This document shows, one piece after another, positions 1 through 8,945 of a DNA stretch of 64,000 bases. The notes beneath the pieces are model-generated. The model saw nothing but the letters and a program-made list of their open reading frames with translations, was not told the DNA's origin and searched no databases. Source of the stretch: Gammaproteobacteria bacterium (GTDB lineage Bacteria > Pseudomonadota > Gammaproteobacteria > Pseudomonadales > Halieaceae); contig JANSYN010000003.1 in NCBI GenBank assembly GCA_024742415.1, positions 248,001 to 312,000 of the forward strand, written 5' to 3'. How positions within the stretch are numbered: the first letter of the stretch is position 1; each line of letters starts with the position of its first letter. The position numbers and the translations under genes are program-made.

Positions 1-285
1 ACTATCTGCCACTCACGTACGCAAAACCTCCCCGAACTGATCGCACAGGCGGACATTCTGGTAGGCGCGGTGGGCAAGCCGGAGTTCATCAAGGCTCAGT
101 GGGTGAAAGATGGTGCGGTGGTCATCGACGCTGGCTATCACCCCGGCGGCGTTGGAGACATCGAACTGGCGCCGCTGATCGAAAGAGCTTCGGCCTATAC
201 GCCCGTTCCGGGCGGGGTCGGCCCTATGACGATCAACACACTGATCATGCAAAGTGTCTTGTCAGCGGAAAAAAGCCTCGGGTAA
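1..285 (+). CDS. folD: FolD, bifunctional methylenetetrahydrofolate dehydrogenase/cyclohydrolase (C-terminal part)
   Basis: The gene is cut by the left edge; the reading frame is open from base 1 and about 94 C-terminal residues are visible of a protein normally near 285 residues. FolD interconverts 5,10-methylene-, 5,10-methenyl- and 10-formyl-tetrahydrofolate in the cytoplasm, using NADP. The visible part carries the family's NADP-binding region (VGKPEFI, then [15 protein letters not shown]) and the C-terminal signature [11 protein letters not shown]. It converges on cysS with a 55-bp gap. A position next to cysS-glnS-ppiB-lpxH is the known order in Pseudomonas. Only the missing N-terminus is unverified. 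Confidence 0.95.
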   Translation, partial: TICHSRTQNLPELIAQADILVGAVGKPEFIKAQWVKDGAVVIDAGYHPGGVGDIELAPLIERASAYTPVPGGVGPMTINTLIMQSVLSAEKSLG

Positions 286-340
286 GGCCCTCTAAGGCCC
301 TCACGCACAGTGCTGCGGTACTGCCGGCAACATGCTGCGG

Positions 341-1717
341 CTAGCCGCGCTTCCAGCGCGTGCCCTCTCTGGAATCCTCCAACACGACACCCTGGGCCGC
401 CAGCGTCTGGCGAATGTCATCGGCACGCGCGTAGTTCTTGTCCCGTTTGGCTTGCTGACGCTCCTCTATTAACGCCTCGATCTGCTCAGCTGGAATCGCC
501 CCCTCGGCATCGGATGACTGCAACCAGCGCACAGGGTCTTGCTGGAGGATGCCCATGAGTTGGCCAGCAGAGAGCATTTTAGCCTTCAGCAGCGGGCGCT
601 CTGCTTCGGGCGCCTTGTGCAACGCCTTGGCCAGCGCATGCAGCCCGGCGATAGCCTCGGGCGTGTTGAGATCGTCGTTCAAGGCGTGAAAAAAGGGTTC
701 CTGTGGCAGGTCAACGTCGATCTTGGTGACATCGACCGGCACTTCGCGCAACGTGGCATATAAACTGTCCAGCGTGGCCTGCGCCTGCTCCAGCAGCTGT
801 GCAGAAAAATCCAGCGGTGAACGATAGTGAGCGCACAGCAGCGCAAAACGCAGCACTTCGCCGCGATAGGTTTGCAACAGGTCACGCACCGTATGGAAAT
901 TACCCAGTGACTTGGACATCTTCTCGCCGTCGATATCAATGTATGCGTTGTGCATCCAGTAACGCACGTAATCCCCGCCATGTGCACAGCGGCTCTGGGC
1001 GATTTCATTCTCGTGGTGCGGGAAAATCAGATCCCTGCCACCGCCATGTATATCGATCGTCTCGCCAAGGTGTGCCCTGATCATCGCTGAACACTCCAGG
1101 TGCCAGCCCGGGCGGCCACGACCCCAGGGGCTATCCCAGCCTGGGTCGGCTGCATCAGCCGGCTTCCATAGGACAAAATCTCCCGGATGGCGCTTGTAAT
1201 CGGCGACTTCAACCCGCGCACCTGCCAGCATGTCGTCCAGAGAGCGGCGTGAGAGTTTGCCGTAATCTTCCATGGACTCGACGGCGAACAATACATGCCC
1301 CTGCGACTCATAGGCATGCCCTTTATCGATCAGGGCCTGGGTGAGCGCTATCATTGGCTCAAGGTTATGCGTTGCATGCGGTTCAAGTGTCGGCGGCAGC
1401 GCGTTGAGTTGCGCCATATCCTCGCGAAACTTGGCGGTAAACTCAGCGGTCACCGCTTCTATCGTGCGCCCCCCTTCGCGCGCGGCGGCTATGATCTTGT
1501 CGTCAATGTCAGTGATGTTGCGCGCATAGGTCACACTGGCAAATTGCGTCTGCAGCAGCCGGAACAGGGTGTCGAAGACCACCACAGGGCGAGCGTTACC
1601 GATATGCGCGAGGTTGTAGACAGTAGGCCCGCAGACATACATCGTCACCGTATCGGGCACCAACGGCTCAAAGTGCTCTTTTTTGCCTGTCATGGTGTTG
1701 TAAAGCGTCAAGCTCAT
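341..1717 (-). CDS. cysS: cysteinyl-tRNA synthetase
   Basis: Class I aminoacyl-tRNA synthetase that charges tRNA-Cys. At 458 residues it matches the family length (about 460). Visible landmarks are the zinc-ligand Cys29 in [10 protein letters not shown], the HIGH-type motif HIGN at residues 38-41, a zinc-site Cys/His region (WHLECSAM, then HHENEIAQS) and the KMSKS loop ([10 protein letters not shown]) near residue 265. Its ATG overlaps the glnS stop codon by four bases (ATGA), so the two synthetases are translationally coupled. The stop lies within a 12-nt palindrome at 337-348. Confidence 0.97.
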   Translation of the reverse strand: MSLTLYNTMTGKKEHFEPLVPDTVTMYVCGPTVYNLAHIGNARPVVVFDTLFRLLQTQFASVTYARNITDIDDKIIAAAREGGRTIEAVTAEFTAKFREDMAQLNALPPTLEPHATHNLEPMIALTQALIDKGHAYESQGHVLFAVESMEDYGKLSRRSLDDMLAGARVEVADYKRHPGDFVLWKPADAADPGWDSPWGRGRPGWHLECSAMIRAHLGETIDIHGGGRDLIFPHHENEIAQSRCAHGGDYVRYWMHNAYIDIDGEKMSKSLGNFHTVRDLLQTYRGEVLRFALLCAHYRSPLDFSAQLLEQAQATLDSLYATLREVPVDVTKIDVDLPQEPFFHALNDDLNTPEAIAGLHALAKALHKAPEAERPLLKAKMLSAGQLMGILQQDPVRWLQSSDAEGAIPAEQIEALIEERQQAKRDKNYARADDIRQTLAAQGVVLEDSREGTRWKRG

Positions 1718-3375
1718 GCGCTTTCACTCCAGCTGTCACGCAGGCCAATGGTCTTGTTGAACACCGGGACCTGGGGGCTGTGATCCCTGCGATCGGCCAC
1801 AAAGTAACCCTCGCGCTCAAACTGAAAGCCCTGTTCGGGCACAGCTTCTGCCAGCGAAGGCTCTATCCATGCTGTTTCGACCGTTATCAGCGAGTCCGGG
1901 TTGATGTGCTCCAGAAAGTCCTTGTCACCCTTGTCCGGAGCCTCATCGATAAACAGGCGATCATAAAGCCGCACGATTGCCGTGCGCCCCTCACTGGCTG
2001 ACACCCACTGGATCACGCCTTTGGGCTTGATACCGTCTGCCGGATTTTCACCCACGGTACCCTCGATAACACGGGCGCGCACTTCCACCAACTCGCCCGC
2101 TGCGTTCTTGATTGCCTCATCGGCCTCAATCACATAGGCATGACGCAGCCGAACGCGCTTCCCGAGCACCAAACGCTTGTACTTCTTGTTGGCTTCTTCG
2201 CGAAAATCATCAGCATCAATGTAGATCTCCCGCGTGAAAGGCAGATCGCGTTCACCAAGGTCCTCACGACTGGGGTGATTGGAAACAGTAAACACTTCGG
2301 CGGTATCCGGGTAGTTGGTCAGTACTACCTTCAGCGGATTGAGCACGCACATTGCGCGAGCGGCGTTTTCGTTAAGATCTTCGCGGATGGCGAACTCCAG
2401 CATAGCGACATCTACTACGCCGTCGCTGCGCGTCGTGCCGATCATCTCACAGAAGCGCCTGATCGCCCGCGGCGTATAGCCCCGGCGCCGCATGCCGGAA
2501 ATGGTGGGCATGCGCGGATCATCCCAGCCAGCCACATGGCCCTCATCGACCAGTTGCTTGAGTTTACGCTTGCTGGTGACGGTATAGCTGGGATTCAGGC
2601 GTCCAAACTCGAACTGGCGCGGACGGCTCTGCACTGGCAGGTGCTCTATAAACCAGTCATACAGGGGACGATGGTCTTCAAATTCCAGGGTGCAGATGGA
2701 GTGCGTGATACCCTCGATGGCGTCTTCCTGGCCATGCGCAAAATCGTAAGTGGGATAAATCACCCACTCGTTGCCCGTCTGATGGTGCGTCACCTTACGG
2801 ATGCGATACAGGATTGGGTCGCGCATATTCATGTTCGGTGACGCCATGTCGATCCTGGCGCGCAGTACTTTCTCTCCCTCGGCGAACTGATTGGCACGCA
2901 TGCCGCGCAGCAAGGCGAGGTTCTCCTCTATCGATCTATCCCTGAAAGGACTGTTGCGACCGGGCTCTGTCAGGGTTCCGCGGTACTCGCGCGCCTCGTC
3001 TGCAGAAAGATCGCACACATAAGCATCGCCCTGCTGCACAAGATATTCCGCCCATTCATACAGCTGCTGGAAATACGCTGAGGCAAAGCGAGGCTCTCCG
3101 TGCCACTGGAACCCTAGCCAGCGTATGTCTTCCTGGATTGCATCGATGAATTCCTGGCTCTCTTTTTCAGGATTGGTATCGTCAAACCGCAAGTGACAGC
3201 GGCCACCGTTTGCTTCGGCAAGGCCAAAATTTACGCTGATCGACTTGGCGTGCCCCACATGCAGGTAGCCATTGGGCTCAGGGGGAAACCGCGTAACAAC
3301 TTCCTGTACCGTGCCATTGGCGAGATCCCGGGCAATGATCGCCTGCAGGAAATTATTCGCTGGTTTGTCTTCCAT
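1714..3375 (-). CDS. glnS: glutaminyl-tRNA synthetase
   Basis: Class Ic synthetase that charges tRNA-Gln directly with glutamine. Its 553 residues are almost exactly the length of the E. coli enzyme. Residues 31-45 carry the HIGH-type motif ([15 protein letters not shown]). The KMSKS-equivalent loop reads VTSKRKL where E. coli has VMSKRKL. The C-terminal half holds the two anticodon-binding beta-barrel domains. It is the first gene of a glnS-cysS unit and diverges from ppiB. A consensus TATAAT lies about 30 bp upstream of the start, inside a hairpin listed separately. Confidence 0.97.
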   Translation of the reverse strand: MEDKPANNFLQAIIARDLANGTVQEVVTRFPPEPNGYLHVGHAKSISVNFGLAEANGGRCHLRFDDTNPEKESQEFIDAIQEDIRWLGFQWHGEPRFASAYFQQLYEWAEYLVQQGDAYVCDLSADEAREYRGTLTEPGRNSPFRDRSIEENLALLRGMRANQFAEGEKVLRARIDMASPNMNMRDPILYRIRKVTHHQTGNEWVIYPTYDFAHGQEDAIEGITHSICTLEFEDHRPLYDWFIEHLPVQSRPRQFEFGRLNPSYTVTSKRKLKQLVDEGHVAGWDDPRMPTISGMRRRGYTPRAIRRFCEMIGTTRSDGVVDVAMLEFAIREDLNENAARAMCVLNPLKVVLTNYPDTAEVFTVSNHPSREDLGERDLPFTREIYIDADDFREEANKKYKRLVLGKRVRLRHAYVIEADEAIKNAAGELVEVRARVIEGTVGENPADGIKPKGVIQWVSASEGRTAIVRLYDRLFIDEAPDKGDKDFLEHINPDSLITVETAWIEPSLAEAVPEQGFQFEREGYFVADRRDHSPQVPVFNKTIGLRDSWSESA

Positions 3376-3390
3376 CAGTAAGCGCGCCGA

Positions 3391-3418
3391 CTAAAAAGGG
3401 GCGAGCATTATAGCCCCT
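3391..3418 (-). terminator. terminator-like hairpin in the glnS leader
   Basis: On the minus strand AGGGGC (3418-3413) pairs with GCCCCT (3402-3397) across a 10-nt loop, followed at once by a run of five T. This looks like a factor-independent terminator for minus-strand transcripts entering from the ppiB side. The loop contains the candidate glnS -10 box, so transcripts starting there would lack the left arm and escape it. Confidence 0.4.
3407..3412 (-). promoter_or_regulatory. candidate glnS -10 element
   Basis: Read on the minus strand, 3412 to 3407 is a perfect TATAAT, placed so that transcription would begin about 25-30 nt before the glnS ATG. No good TTGACA hexamer is visible at the usual spacing, so the assignment rests on the -10 box and its position. 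Confidence 0.45.
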
Positions 3419-3484
3419 CAACCGGGCAGCTTATAGACGCAGGACCCGCAAATTGTCATCGGCAACGCGCAGCGCCATAGCGGT

Positions 3485-3512
3485 TTTACTGCGCGCAAAA
3501 AGCCCGTATCAT
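3485..3512 (+). promoter_or_regulatory. candidate ppiB promoter
   Basis: TTTACT at 3485-3490 and TATCAT at 3507-3512 are separated by 16 bp and lie about 50 bp upstream of the ppiB start. Four of six bases match the -35 consensus and five of six the -10. This is a plausible but unproven sigma-70 promoter for ppiB-lpxH. Confidence 0.35.
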
Positions 3513-3561
3513 GCCGCCTGCGCCAAACAAACCCAAACCAACAAAAAATCAGGACGTCAAC

Positions 3562-4059
3562 ATGGTCATCATTCGCACTACTTTCGGCGAAATTCACCTC
3601 GAACTGGATGCTGAAAAAGCACCAAAAACAGTCGCAAACTTCCTGTCTCATGCCCGCGACGGTTTTTACGATGGCACCATTTTTCACCGTGTCATCGACA
3701 ATTTCATGATCCAGGGTGGTGGCTTTGATGCTGACATGCAGCAAAAGCCCACAGGCGAGCCGATTGAAAACGAAGCTGACAATGGCCTGAAAAATGACTT
3801 CGGCACTATTGCAATGGCCCGAACCATGGAGCCTCATTCGGCCACTGCCCAGTTTTTTATTAACGTCAAGGACAATGACTTCCTGAACCACACGGGAAAA
3901 GACATGCAGGGCTGGGGTTACGCAGTGTTTGGCAAAGTCACCGGTGGCGCAGACGTGTTGGACAAAATTCGCTCCGTCGCCACCACGAGCAAAAATGGCC
4001 ACCAGGACGTCCCGCAGGATCCGGTCATTATCGAGTCAGTGGAAGTCATCGGGGACTAG
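3562..4059 (+). CDS. ppiB: peptidyl-prolyl cis-trans isomerase B (cyclophilin)
   Basis: Cytoplasmic cyclophilin of 165 residues, the E. coli PpiB length, which catalyses proline isomerisation in protein folding. The start at 3562 is chosen because AGGA sits 7 bp upstream and the protein then begins [11 protein letters not shown], as in the family; the open frame from 3511 would add 17 unrelated residues. Visible motifs are [14 protein letters not shown] with the catalytic Arg, then [18 protein letters not shown] and [15 protein letters not shown] at the C-terminus. There is no signal peptide, so this is the cytoplasmic B type. lpxH follows after 20 bp. Confidence 0.96.
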   Translation: MVIIRTTFGEIHLELDAEKAPKTVANFLSHARDGFYDGTIFHRVIDNFMIQGGGFDADMQQKPTGEPIENEADNGLKNDFGTIAMARTMEPHSATAQFFINVKDNDFLNHTGKDMQGWGYAVFGKVTGGADVLDKIRSVATTSKNGHQDVPQDPVIIESVEVIGD

Positions 4060-4079
4060 CGCCCCGCCTGGCCACGCTT

Positions 4080-4799
4080 GTGTCCAGCGTCTATTTTATC
4101 TCTGATATACACCTTGACGCTGCCCGTACACAAACCGGGCGGCTGCTCGAGCGCTTCACACAGGCGCTCATTCACGACAAAGAGTCCTGTGCGGCGCTGT
4201 ACATCCTTGGCGACCTCTTTGATGCATGGGTTGGGGATGACGACGATTCCCTGCTGGCCTCGCGCACCCGGCAGACGCTCAAGGCCTTTACGGCCGCCGG
4301 ACCCGACCTGTATGTCATGCACGGCAACCGGGATTTTCTGCTAGGCGAGGATTTCTGTTCCGCCACAGGTGCGCAACTTCTGCAGGACCCGTTCCGTCTT
4401 GACTTGTTCGGCAGGCGTGCCCTGCTTATGCATGGCGACCTGCTTTGCATCGACGATGTCGATTACCAGCGTTTTCGCTCCAGCGTACGACAGCCCCAGT
4501 GGCGCGACGCCGTGCTGGCGAAACCCCTGGAGGAGCGTCGCCTGCTGGCCAGGACACTGCGCCAGGCCAGCAACGAGGCAAAGAGCAACAAACCCGAAGA
4601 TATCGTCGATGTGCACCCGGACGAGGTCGACCGGGTCATGTGCGAAGCCGACGCAGAGCTGCTGATTCACGGCCATACGCATCGCCCGGGCCAGCACCGC
4701 GTTGCCTGCGGCTCACGCTGGGTGCTGGGCGACTGGGAGCACCGGCCAACGACACTTAAAGTGAATTCTGAAGAAATTCAGTTGCTTGATATTCAATAA
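4080..4799 (+). CDS. lpxH: UDP-2,3-diacylglucosamine diphosphatase
   Basis: Hydrolyses UDP-2,3-diacylglucosamine to lipid X and UMP, a lipid A step at the inner face of the cytoplasmic membrane. It starts at GTG and is 239 residues long (E. coli 240). The calcineurin-like metal ligands appear in order: FISDIHLD, GDLFDAWVGDD, MHGNRDFLLG, LMHGDLLC and LIHGHTHRPG. The LpxH family, rather than LpxI or LpxG, is indicated by this motif set and by the ppiB-lpxH neighbourhood. No clear terminator follows in the 154-bp gap before miaE. Confidence 0.95.
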   Translation: MSSVYFISDIHLDAARTQTGRLLERFTQALIHDKESCAALYILGDLFDAWVGDDDDSLLASRTRQTLKAFTAAGPDLYVMHGNRDFLLGEDFCSATGAQLLQDPFRLDLFGRRALLMHGDLLCIDDVDYQRFRSSVRQPQWRDAVLAKPLEERRLLARTLRQASNEAKSNKPEDIVDVHPDEVDRVMCEADAELLIHGHTHRPGQHRVACGSRWVLGDWEHRPTTLKVNSEEIQLLDIQ

Positions 4800-4953
4800 A
4801 ATACAATGAGTTAGGGAAACTTCTGCCGGTGAAATGCGAGGTTAGCCAGGGGAGCCTTTCACACCTGGACGCAGTGGACACGCCCCGGGCACAGACTTAC
4901 CGACGCACTGGATGCAGAAGGACAGCCACTGATGGGCCCATGAGGGGCCAGCC

Positions 4954-5619
4954 CTATGCCGCCTGACCGGGCACACCGCTGTGGAAGCGGAACTCGTCAT
5001 CACCGGACTCGATTAACGTCTGCTCAAGATCGAGAAACAGCCCCACTCTTGTTTCCAGCTCGCCACACGGCGCGAATTGCCGTGCCAATGACAGGTAATC
5101 CTTAAAATGCCTGGCTTCGGACCTTAGCAAGGAGCGATAAAACTCGGCCAGTTGCGATGCAAGCCCGGGGGAACCCATTGCGTCCCTGCCCTCGTCGGTG
5201 CCCAGGTGTGATGCCAGTAAGGCAAAACGCTCACACGAACGTGCTTCGATAACAGCCCCCGCCACAAGGGTGTCGACCAGACGCGCCGGCTCACTGGTGC
5301 GCACCAGTTTGCGCAGTTCGCCGGCATAGCGGGAGGCGCTAAGCTGGGGGTAGTCGATTCGGTGTTCCACCATAATAGCGATGACCTGCTCAAAGTGGCG
5401 CAGTTCCTCGCGCGCCAGGCGCGACAGTCGGTGCAACAGCGCCGGATGCTCCACATAGCGATACATAAGGTTGAGCGCGGTGGAGGCGGCTTTTTTTTCG
5501 CAATTGGCATGATCAACCAGTAGCAGCGCGGGATTATCCATAGCGGCAGTCACCCAGGCGCGGGGCGTGGCACAGTGCAGGAACTGCTCAACGGCGTCTG
5601 CCGACTGCGCGCCCGTCAC
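4954..5619 (-). CDS. miaE: tRNA-(ms2io6A37) hydroxylase MiaE
   Basis: Oxygen-dependent non-heme di-iron enzyme that hydroxylates the isopentenyl group of 2-methylthio-N6-isopentenyladenosine 37 in tRNA. At 221 residues it is slightly shorter than Salmonella MiaE (about 270). Di-iron ligand motifs are visible: DHANCEKKAAS, REELRHFEQV, IEARSCERF and SEARHFKDYL. It starts with GTG, whose G is the last base of the upstream TAG (TAGTG), so translation is very likely coupled to the DUF1289 gene. Confidence 0.92.
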   Translation of the reverse strand: MTGAQSADAVEQFLHCATPRAWVTAAMDNPALLLVDHANCEKKAASTALNLMYRYVEHPALLHRLSRLAREELRHFEQVIAIMVEHRIDYPQLSASRYAGELRKLVRTSEPARLVDTLVAGAVIEARSCERFALLASHLGTDEGRDAMGSPGLASQLAEFYRSLLRSEARHFKDYLSLARQFAPCGELETRVGLFLDLEQTLIESGDDEFRFHSGVPGQAA

Positions 5620-6086
5620 TAGCGCTGCGCCCCGAACATATCAGGCGTGCGCATATAGCGATCGTAATGCGCCTCTGACAGCACATAGAATTCCTGGTCA
5701 ATTATCTCGCGCAGTTGCACCAGGCCAAGCGCCCGGAAAGACAGATTCACTTCAAAGCCGTAATCTGTAGTGCGCTGTATCTGGCCGGCCCCGGCCTTGA
5801 GTAAGCTGAACACCCAGCAGTACTCGTCATGATGCGCAACATGACGAACCTGTTGTACATCCAATTGCCATGACAACAAACCGCGATCGGTCACTTCGAG
5901 TTTGTTGCGCACACACTGCGACAGGAATTGCGCAAGCCGCGAATCAACGACGCGCTTCTGCTCTGATGTATACGCGTTCCAGTCGATCACCTCATGGCTG
6001 AAACGCTTGCAACCGCGACAGACACTGTCGCCGATGCCTGTTGAGCAAACGCCGATGCATGGGGTTTTTACGGGGATGTGCAACAT
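5619..6086 (-). CDS. DUF1289 protein with a C-terminal extension
   Basis: 155 residues. The N-terminus is a DUF1289 module (KTPCIGVC, then CRGCKRF) with Cys10, Cys14, Cys23 and Cys26, a C-x3-C...C-x2-C arrangement that could bind a metal or Fe-S cluster; no ligand has been assigned here. DUF1289 proteins are often only 60-80 residues. This one continues for about 100 residues with no motif I can name (for example FEVNLSFRALGLVQLREIIDQ). It is the upstream partner of miaE, with stop and start overlapping by one base, which suggests a joint role or shared expression. Confidence 0.85.
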   Translation of the reverse strand: MLHIPVKTPCIGVCSTGIGDSVCRGCKRFSHEVIDWNAYTSEQKRVVDSRLAQFLSQCVRNKLEVTDRGLLSWQLDVQQVRHVAHHDEYCWVFSLLKAGAGQIQRTTDYGFEVNLSFRALGLVQLREIIDQEFYVLSEAHYDRYMRTPDMFGAQR

Positions 6087-6173
6087 CTGCAGTTGATGCC
6101 TTCCAATGTTTGCAAACGCGCCGCAGATTTTACGGTATCACCCCAATGAATGCACGATATAAGGCGCTCAGCG

Positions 6174-6203
6174 ATGACTATCAGTGTGGCTGTGGGCTAT
6201 AAT
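6174..6203 (+). promoter_or_regulatory. candidate acnB promoter
   Basis: ATGACT (6174-6179, four matches to TTGACA) is followed after 18 bp by a perfect TATAAT (6198-6203), 60 bp upstream of the acnB GTG. The arrangement fits a sigma-70 promoter. Confidence 0.5.
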
Positions 6204-6263
6204 TCAGCGCCGTTTTCGGGCTCTTTCGCCAGAGCCCTTCGACCATTTCACAGGAGCTCAAAC

Positions 6264-8879
6264 GTGTTAGAAGCCTACCGCGCACATGTGGCAGAACGCG
6301 CCGCAATGAATATTCCCCCCAAGCCCCTGGATGCAGAGCAGGTCGCAGGGTTGATTGAACTGCTCAAGAGCCCGCCGGCAGGTGAAGAGGCGTTTCTGCA
6401 TGAGCTGATCAGCACGCGGGTACCGCCCGGGGTCGACGAAGCTGCCTACGTGAAGGCCGGCTTTTTGTCGGCGCTTGCAAAGGGCGAGGTCAGCTCACCC
6501 GTTATCAGTAAATCGCGCGCCGTTGAACTGCTGGGCAAAATGCACGGCGGTTACAACATCGAGACACTGATCGGCTTACTGGACGACAGCGAACTGGGCG
6601 TACTGGCATGCAACGAGCTCAAGCAGACTATTTTGATGTTCGAAGCCTTTCATGACGTGGCTGAACTGGCCAGCAACGGCAGTGCCAATGCCCAGGCATT
6701 GATGCAGTCCTGGGCCGATGGTGAGTGGTTCACTGATCAACCCGAAGTGCCCGAATCTATCAAAGTATCCGTTTTTAAAGTGACGGGAGAGACAAACACC
6801 GATGACCTCTCCCCCGCCCCCGATGCATGGTCGCGCCCCGATATTCCGCTGCACGCGCTGGCCATGTACAAAATGACGCGCGAGGGCCTGCAGCCTGACG
6901 AACACGGCGTCACCGGCCCAATGCAGCAGGTGCAGGACATTCAGGCCAAGGGCCTGCCGGTTGCATTTGTGGGAGACGTCGTAGGAACCGGCTCCTCGCG
7001 CAAATCAGCGACTAATTCAGTGCTGTGGTTTTTTGGCGACGACATCGAGGGCGTGCCGAACAAAAAAGGCGGTGGCATCTGTATCGGCAACAAGGTGGCG
7101 CCGATTTTCTACAACACAATGGAAGACGCTGGCGCACTGGTATTTGAGGCACCTGTCGACGATTTGCACATGGGCGACGTGATCGAGATTCGCCCCTACG
7201 AAGGCAAGATTCTCTCTGAAAGCGGCGCTGTCATCTCTGAGTTTGAACTGAAGTCCGATGTACTGCTGGACGAAGTCCGTGCCGGCGGCCGCATCAACCT
7301 GATCATCGGCCGAGGCCTGACGACGCGGGCGCGCGAGGCACTTGGACTGCCCGAGTCCGATCTGTTCCGCAAGCCCGAGCAACCACAGGACACCGGCAAA
7401 GGCTTCACGCTGGCACAAAAAATGGTCGGCAAGGCATGCGGTGTCGAGGGCGTTCGCCCGGGCACCTATTGTGAGCCACGCATGACCACAGTGGGCTCGC
7501 AGGATACCACCGGGCCAATGACACGCGACGAACTCAAGGATCTGGCGTGTCTGGGCTTTTCGGCAGACTTGACCATGCAGTCGTTCTGTCACACGGCGGC
7601 CTACCCGAAGCCGGTTGATATTGACACACAGCACTCTTTGCCGGATTTCATCATGACACGCGGCGGCGTATCGCTGCGCCCCGGCGATGGCATCATACAT
7701 TCCTGGCTGAACCGCATGTTGCTACCTGATACCGTCGGCACCGGCGGTGATTCACACACGCGTTTCCCGATGGGGATCTCTTTTCCCGCCGGCTCCGGGC
7801 TGGTGGCGTTTGCCGCTGCGACCGGCGTGATGCCACTGGATATGCCGGAATCTGTACTGGTGCGGTTCAAGGGTGAGATGCAGCCAGGCATCACGCTGCG
7901 CGATCTGGTACACGCAATCCCCTACTACGCCATACAGCAAGGTCTGCTGACGGTAGAGAAAAAGGGCAAGAAAAACATCTTCTCCGGCAGAATTCTTGAA
8001 ATCGAGGGCCTCTCGCATTTGACCGTAGAGCAGGCTTTCGAATTATCCGATGCCTCGGCTGAACGCTCCTGCGCCGGATGCACCATCGACCTCTCTGAAG
8101 AAACAGTGGTTGAATACCTCAAATCCAATATCGTCCTACTGCGCTCGATGATCGCTGAGGGCTATGGTGATGCGCGCACCCTGGAGCGGCGTGCGGTGAA
8201 GATGGAGGAGTGGCTGGAGAATCCCACTTTGATGCGTGCCGATGCGGATGCCGAGTACACCGCCGTCATCGAGATCGACCTGGCCGATGTCAAGGAGCCC
8301 GTGGTCTGCGCGCCGAACGACCCGGACGATGCACGTCTGTTGTCACAAGTCGCTGGCGACAGTGTTGACGAGGTGTTTATCGGGAGTTGTATGACCAATA
8401 TCGGTCACTTCCGTGCAGCGGGTAAGTTGCTTGAACAGCACAAGGGGGGTATCTCCACGCGCATGTGGATTGTGCCTCCCACTCGCATGGACGAACACCA
8501 GCTGATGGAGGAAGGCTACTACAATATTTTCGGCGCCGCCGGTGCGCGCACCGAAATGCCCGGCTGCTCGCTATGCATGGGCAACCAGGCACGGGTGGCG
8601 GCCAACTCCACTGTGCTGTCGACGTCAACGCGTAACTTCCCCAACCGTCTGGGTGACGGCGCCAATGTGTACCTGACATCCGCAGAACTGGCGTCTGTCG
8701 GCGCGATTCTGGGCAGGATCCCCACGCCAGCAGAGTATCTGGAGTACGCAAATCGCATTAACTCGATGTCTGAGGACATCTACCGCTATCTCGAATTCGA
8801 TAAAGTCATTGAGTTCCAGGCCAAGGCGGAAGAAGGCAAGCGTATCGCAGCCGTGCAGATCACCGAACTGAGCGCCTGA
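6264..8879 (+). CDS. acnB: aconitate hydratase B
   Basis: TCA-cycle enzyme interconverting citrate and isocitrate through a [4Fe-4S] cluster; the family also acts as 2-methylisocitrate dehydratase. From the GTG at 6264 the protein is 871 residues (E. coli 865) and begins VLEAYRAHVAERA as expected. AGGAG lies 7 bp upstream, so the in-frame region from 6150 is leader, not protein. The HEAT-like N-terminus precedes the swivelling domain (GTGSSRKSATNSV). Cluster cysteines are in FIGSCMTNIGHF and PGCSLCMGNQ. It is monocistronic and converges on the transglutaminase gene. Confidence 0.97.
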   Translation: MLEAYRAHVAERAAMNIPPKPLDAEQVAGLIELLKSPPAGEEAFLHELISTRVPPGVDEAAYVKAGFLSALAKGEVSSPVISKSRAVELLGKMHGGYNIETLIGLLDDSELGVLACNELKQTILMFEAFHDVAELASNGSANAQALMQSWADGEWFTDQPEVPESIKVSVFKVTGETNTDDLSPAPDAWSRPDIPLHALAMYKMTREGLQPDEHGVTGPMQQVQDIQAKGLPVAFVGDVVGTGSSRKSATNSVLWFFGDDIEGVPNKKGGGICIGNKVAPIFYNTMEDAGALVFEAPVDDLHMGDVIEIRPYEGKILSESGAVISEFELKSDVLLDEVRAGGRINLIIGRGLTTRAREALGLPESDLFRKPEQPQDTGKGFTLAQKMVGKACGVEGVRPGTYCEPRMTTVGSQDTTGPMTRDELKDLACLGFSADLTMQSFCHTAAYPKPVDIDTQHSLPDFIMTRGGVSLRPGDGIIHSWLNRMLLPDTVGTGGDSHTRFPMGISFPAGSGLVAFAAATGVMPLDMPESVLVRFKGEMQPGITLRDLVHAIPYYAIQQGLLTVEKKGKKNIFSGRILEIEGLSHLTVEQAFELSDASAERSCAGCTIDLSEETVVEYLKSNIVLLRSMIAEGYGDARTLERRAVKMEEWLENPTLMRADADAEYTAVIEIDLADVKEPVVCAPNDPDDARLLSQVAGDSVDEVFIGSCMTNIGHFRAAGKLLEQHKGGISTRMWIVPPTRMDEHQLMEEGYYNIFGAAGARTEMPGCSLCMGNQARVAANSTVLSTSTRNFPNRLGDGANVYLTSAELASVGAILGRIPTPAEYLEYANRINSMSEDIYRYLEFDKVIEFQAKAEEGKRIAAVQITELSA

Positions 8880-8893
8880 CCGCCTGTTCCGCG

Positions 8894-8918
8894 CCGGTGT
8901 GAGCAAGGCTCGCGCCGG
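8894..8918. terminator. strong hairpin between convergent acnB and tgpA
   Basis: 8894-8904 pairs with 8908-8918 in an 11-bp stem (two G-T pairs) closed by the 3-nt loop AAG. It starts 14 bp after the acnB stop. No T run follows on either strand, so it is at best a bidirectional or processing-type terminator. Confidence 0.45.
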
Positions 8919-8945
8919 TCGTCCTGCCTCGGCAGCGCTACTCGC

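Noticed and set aside
337..348. 12-nt palindrome GCGGCTAGCCGC as a folD/cysS terminator
   Set aside because: No loop, no T run, and it contains the cysS stop codon; too short to call.
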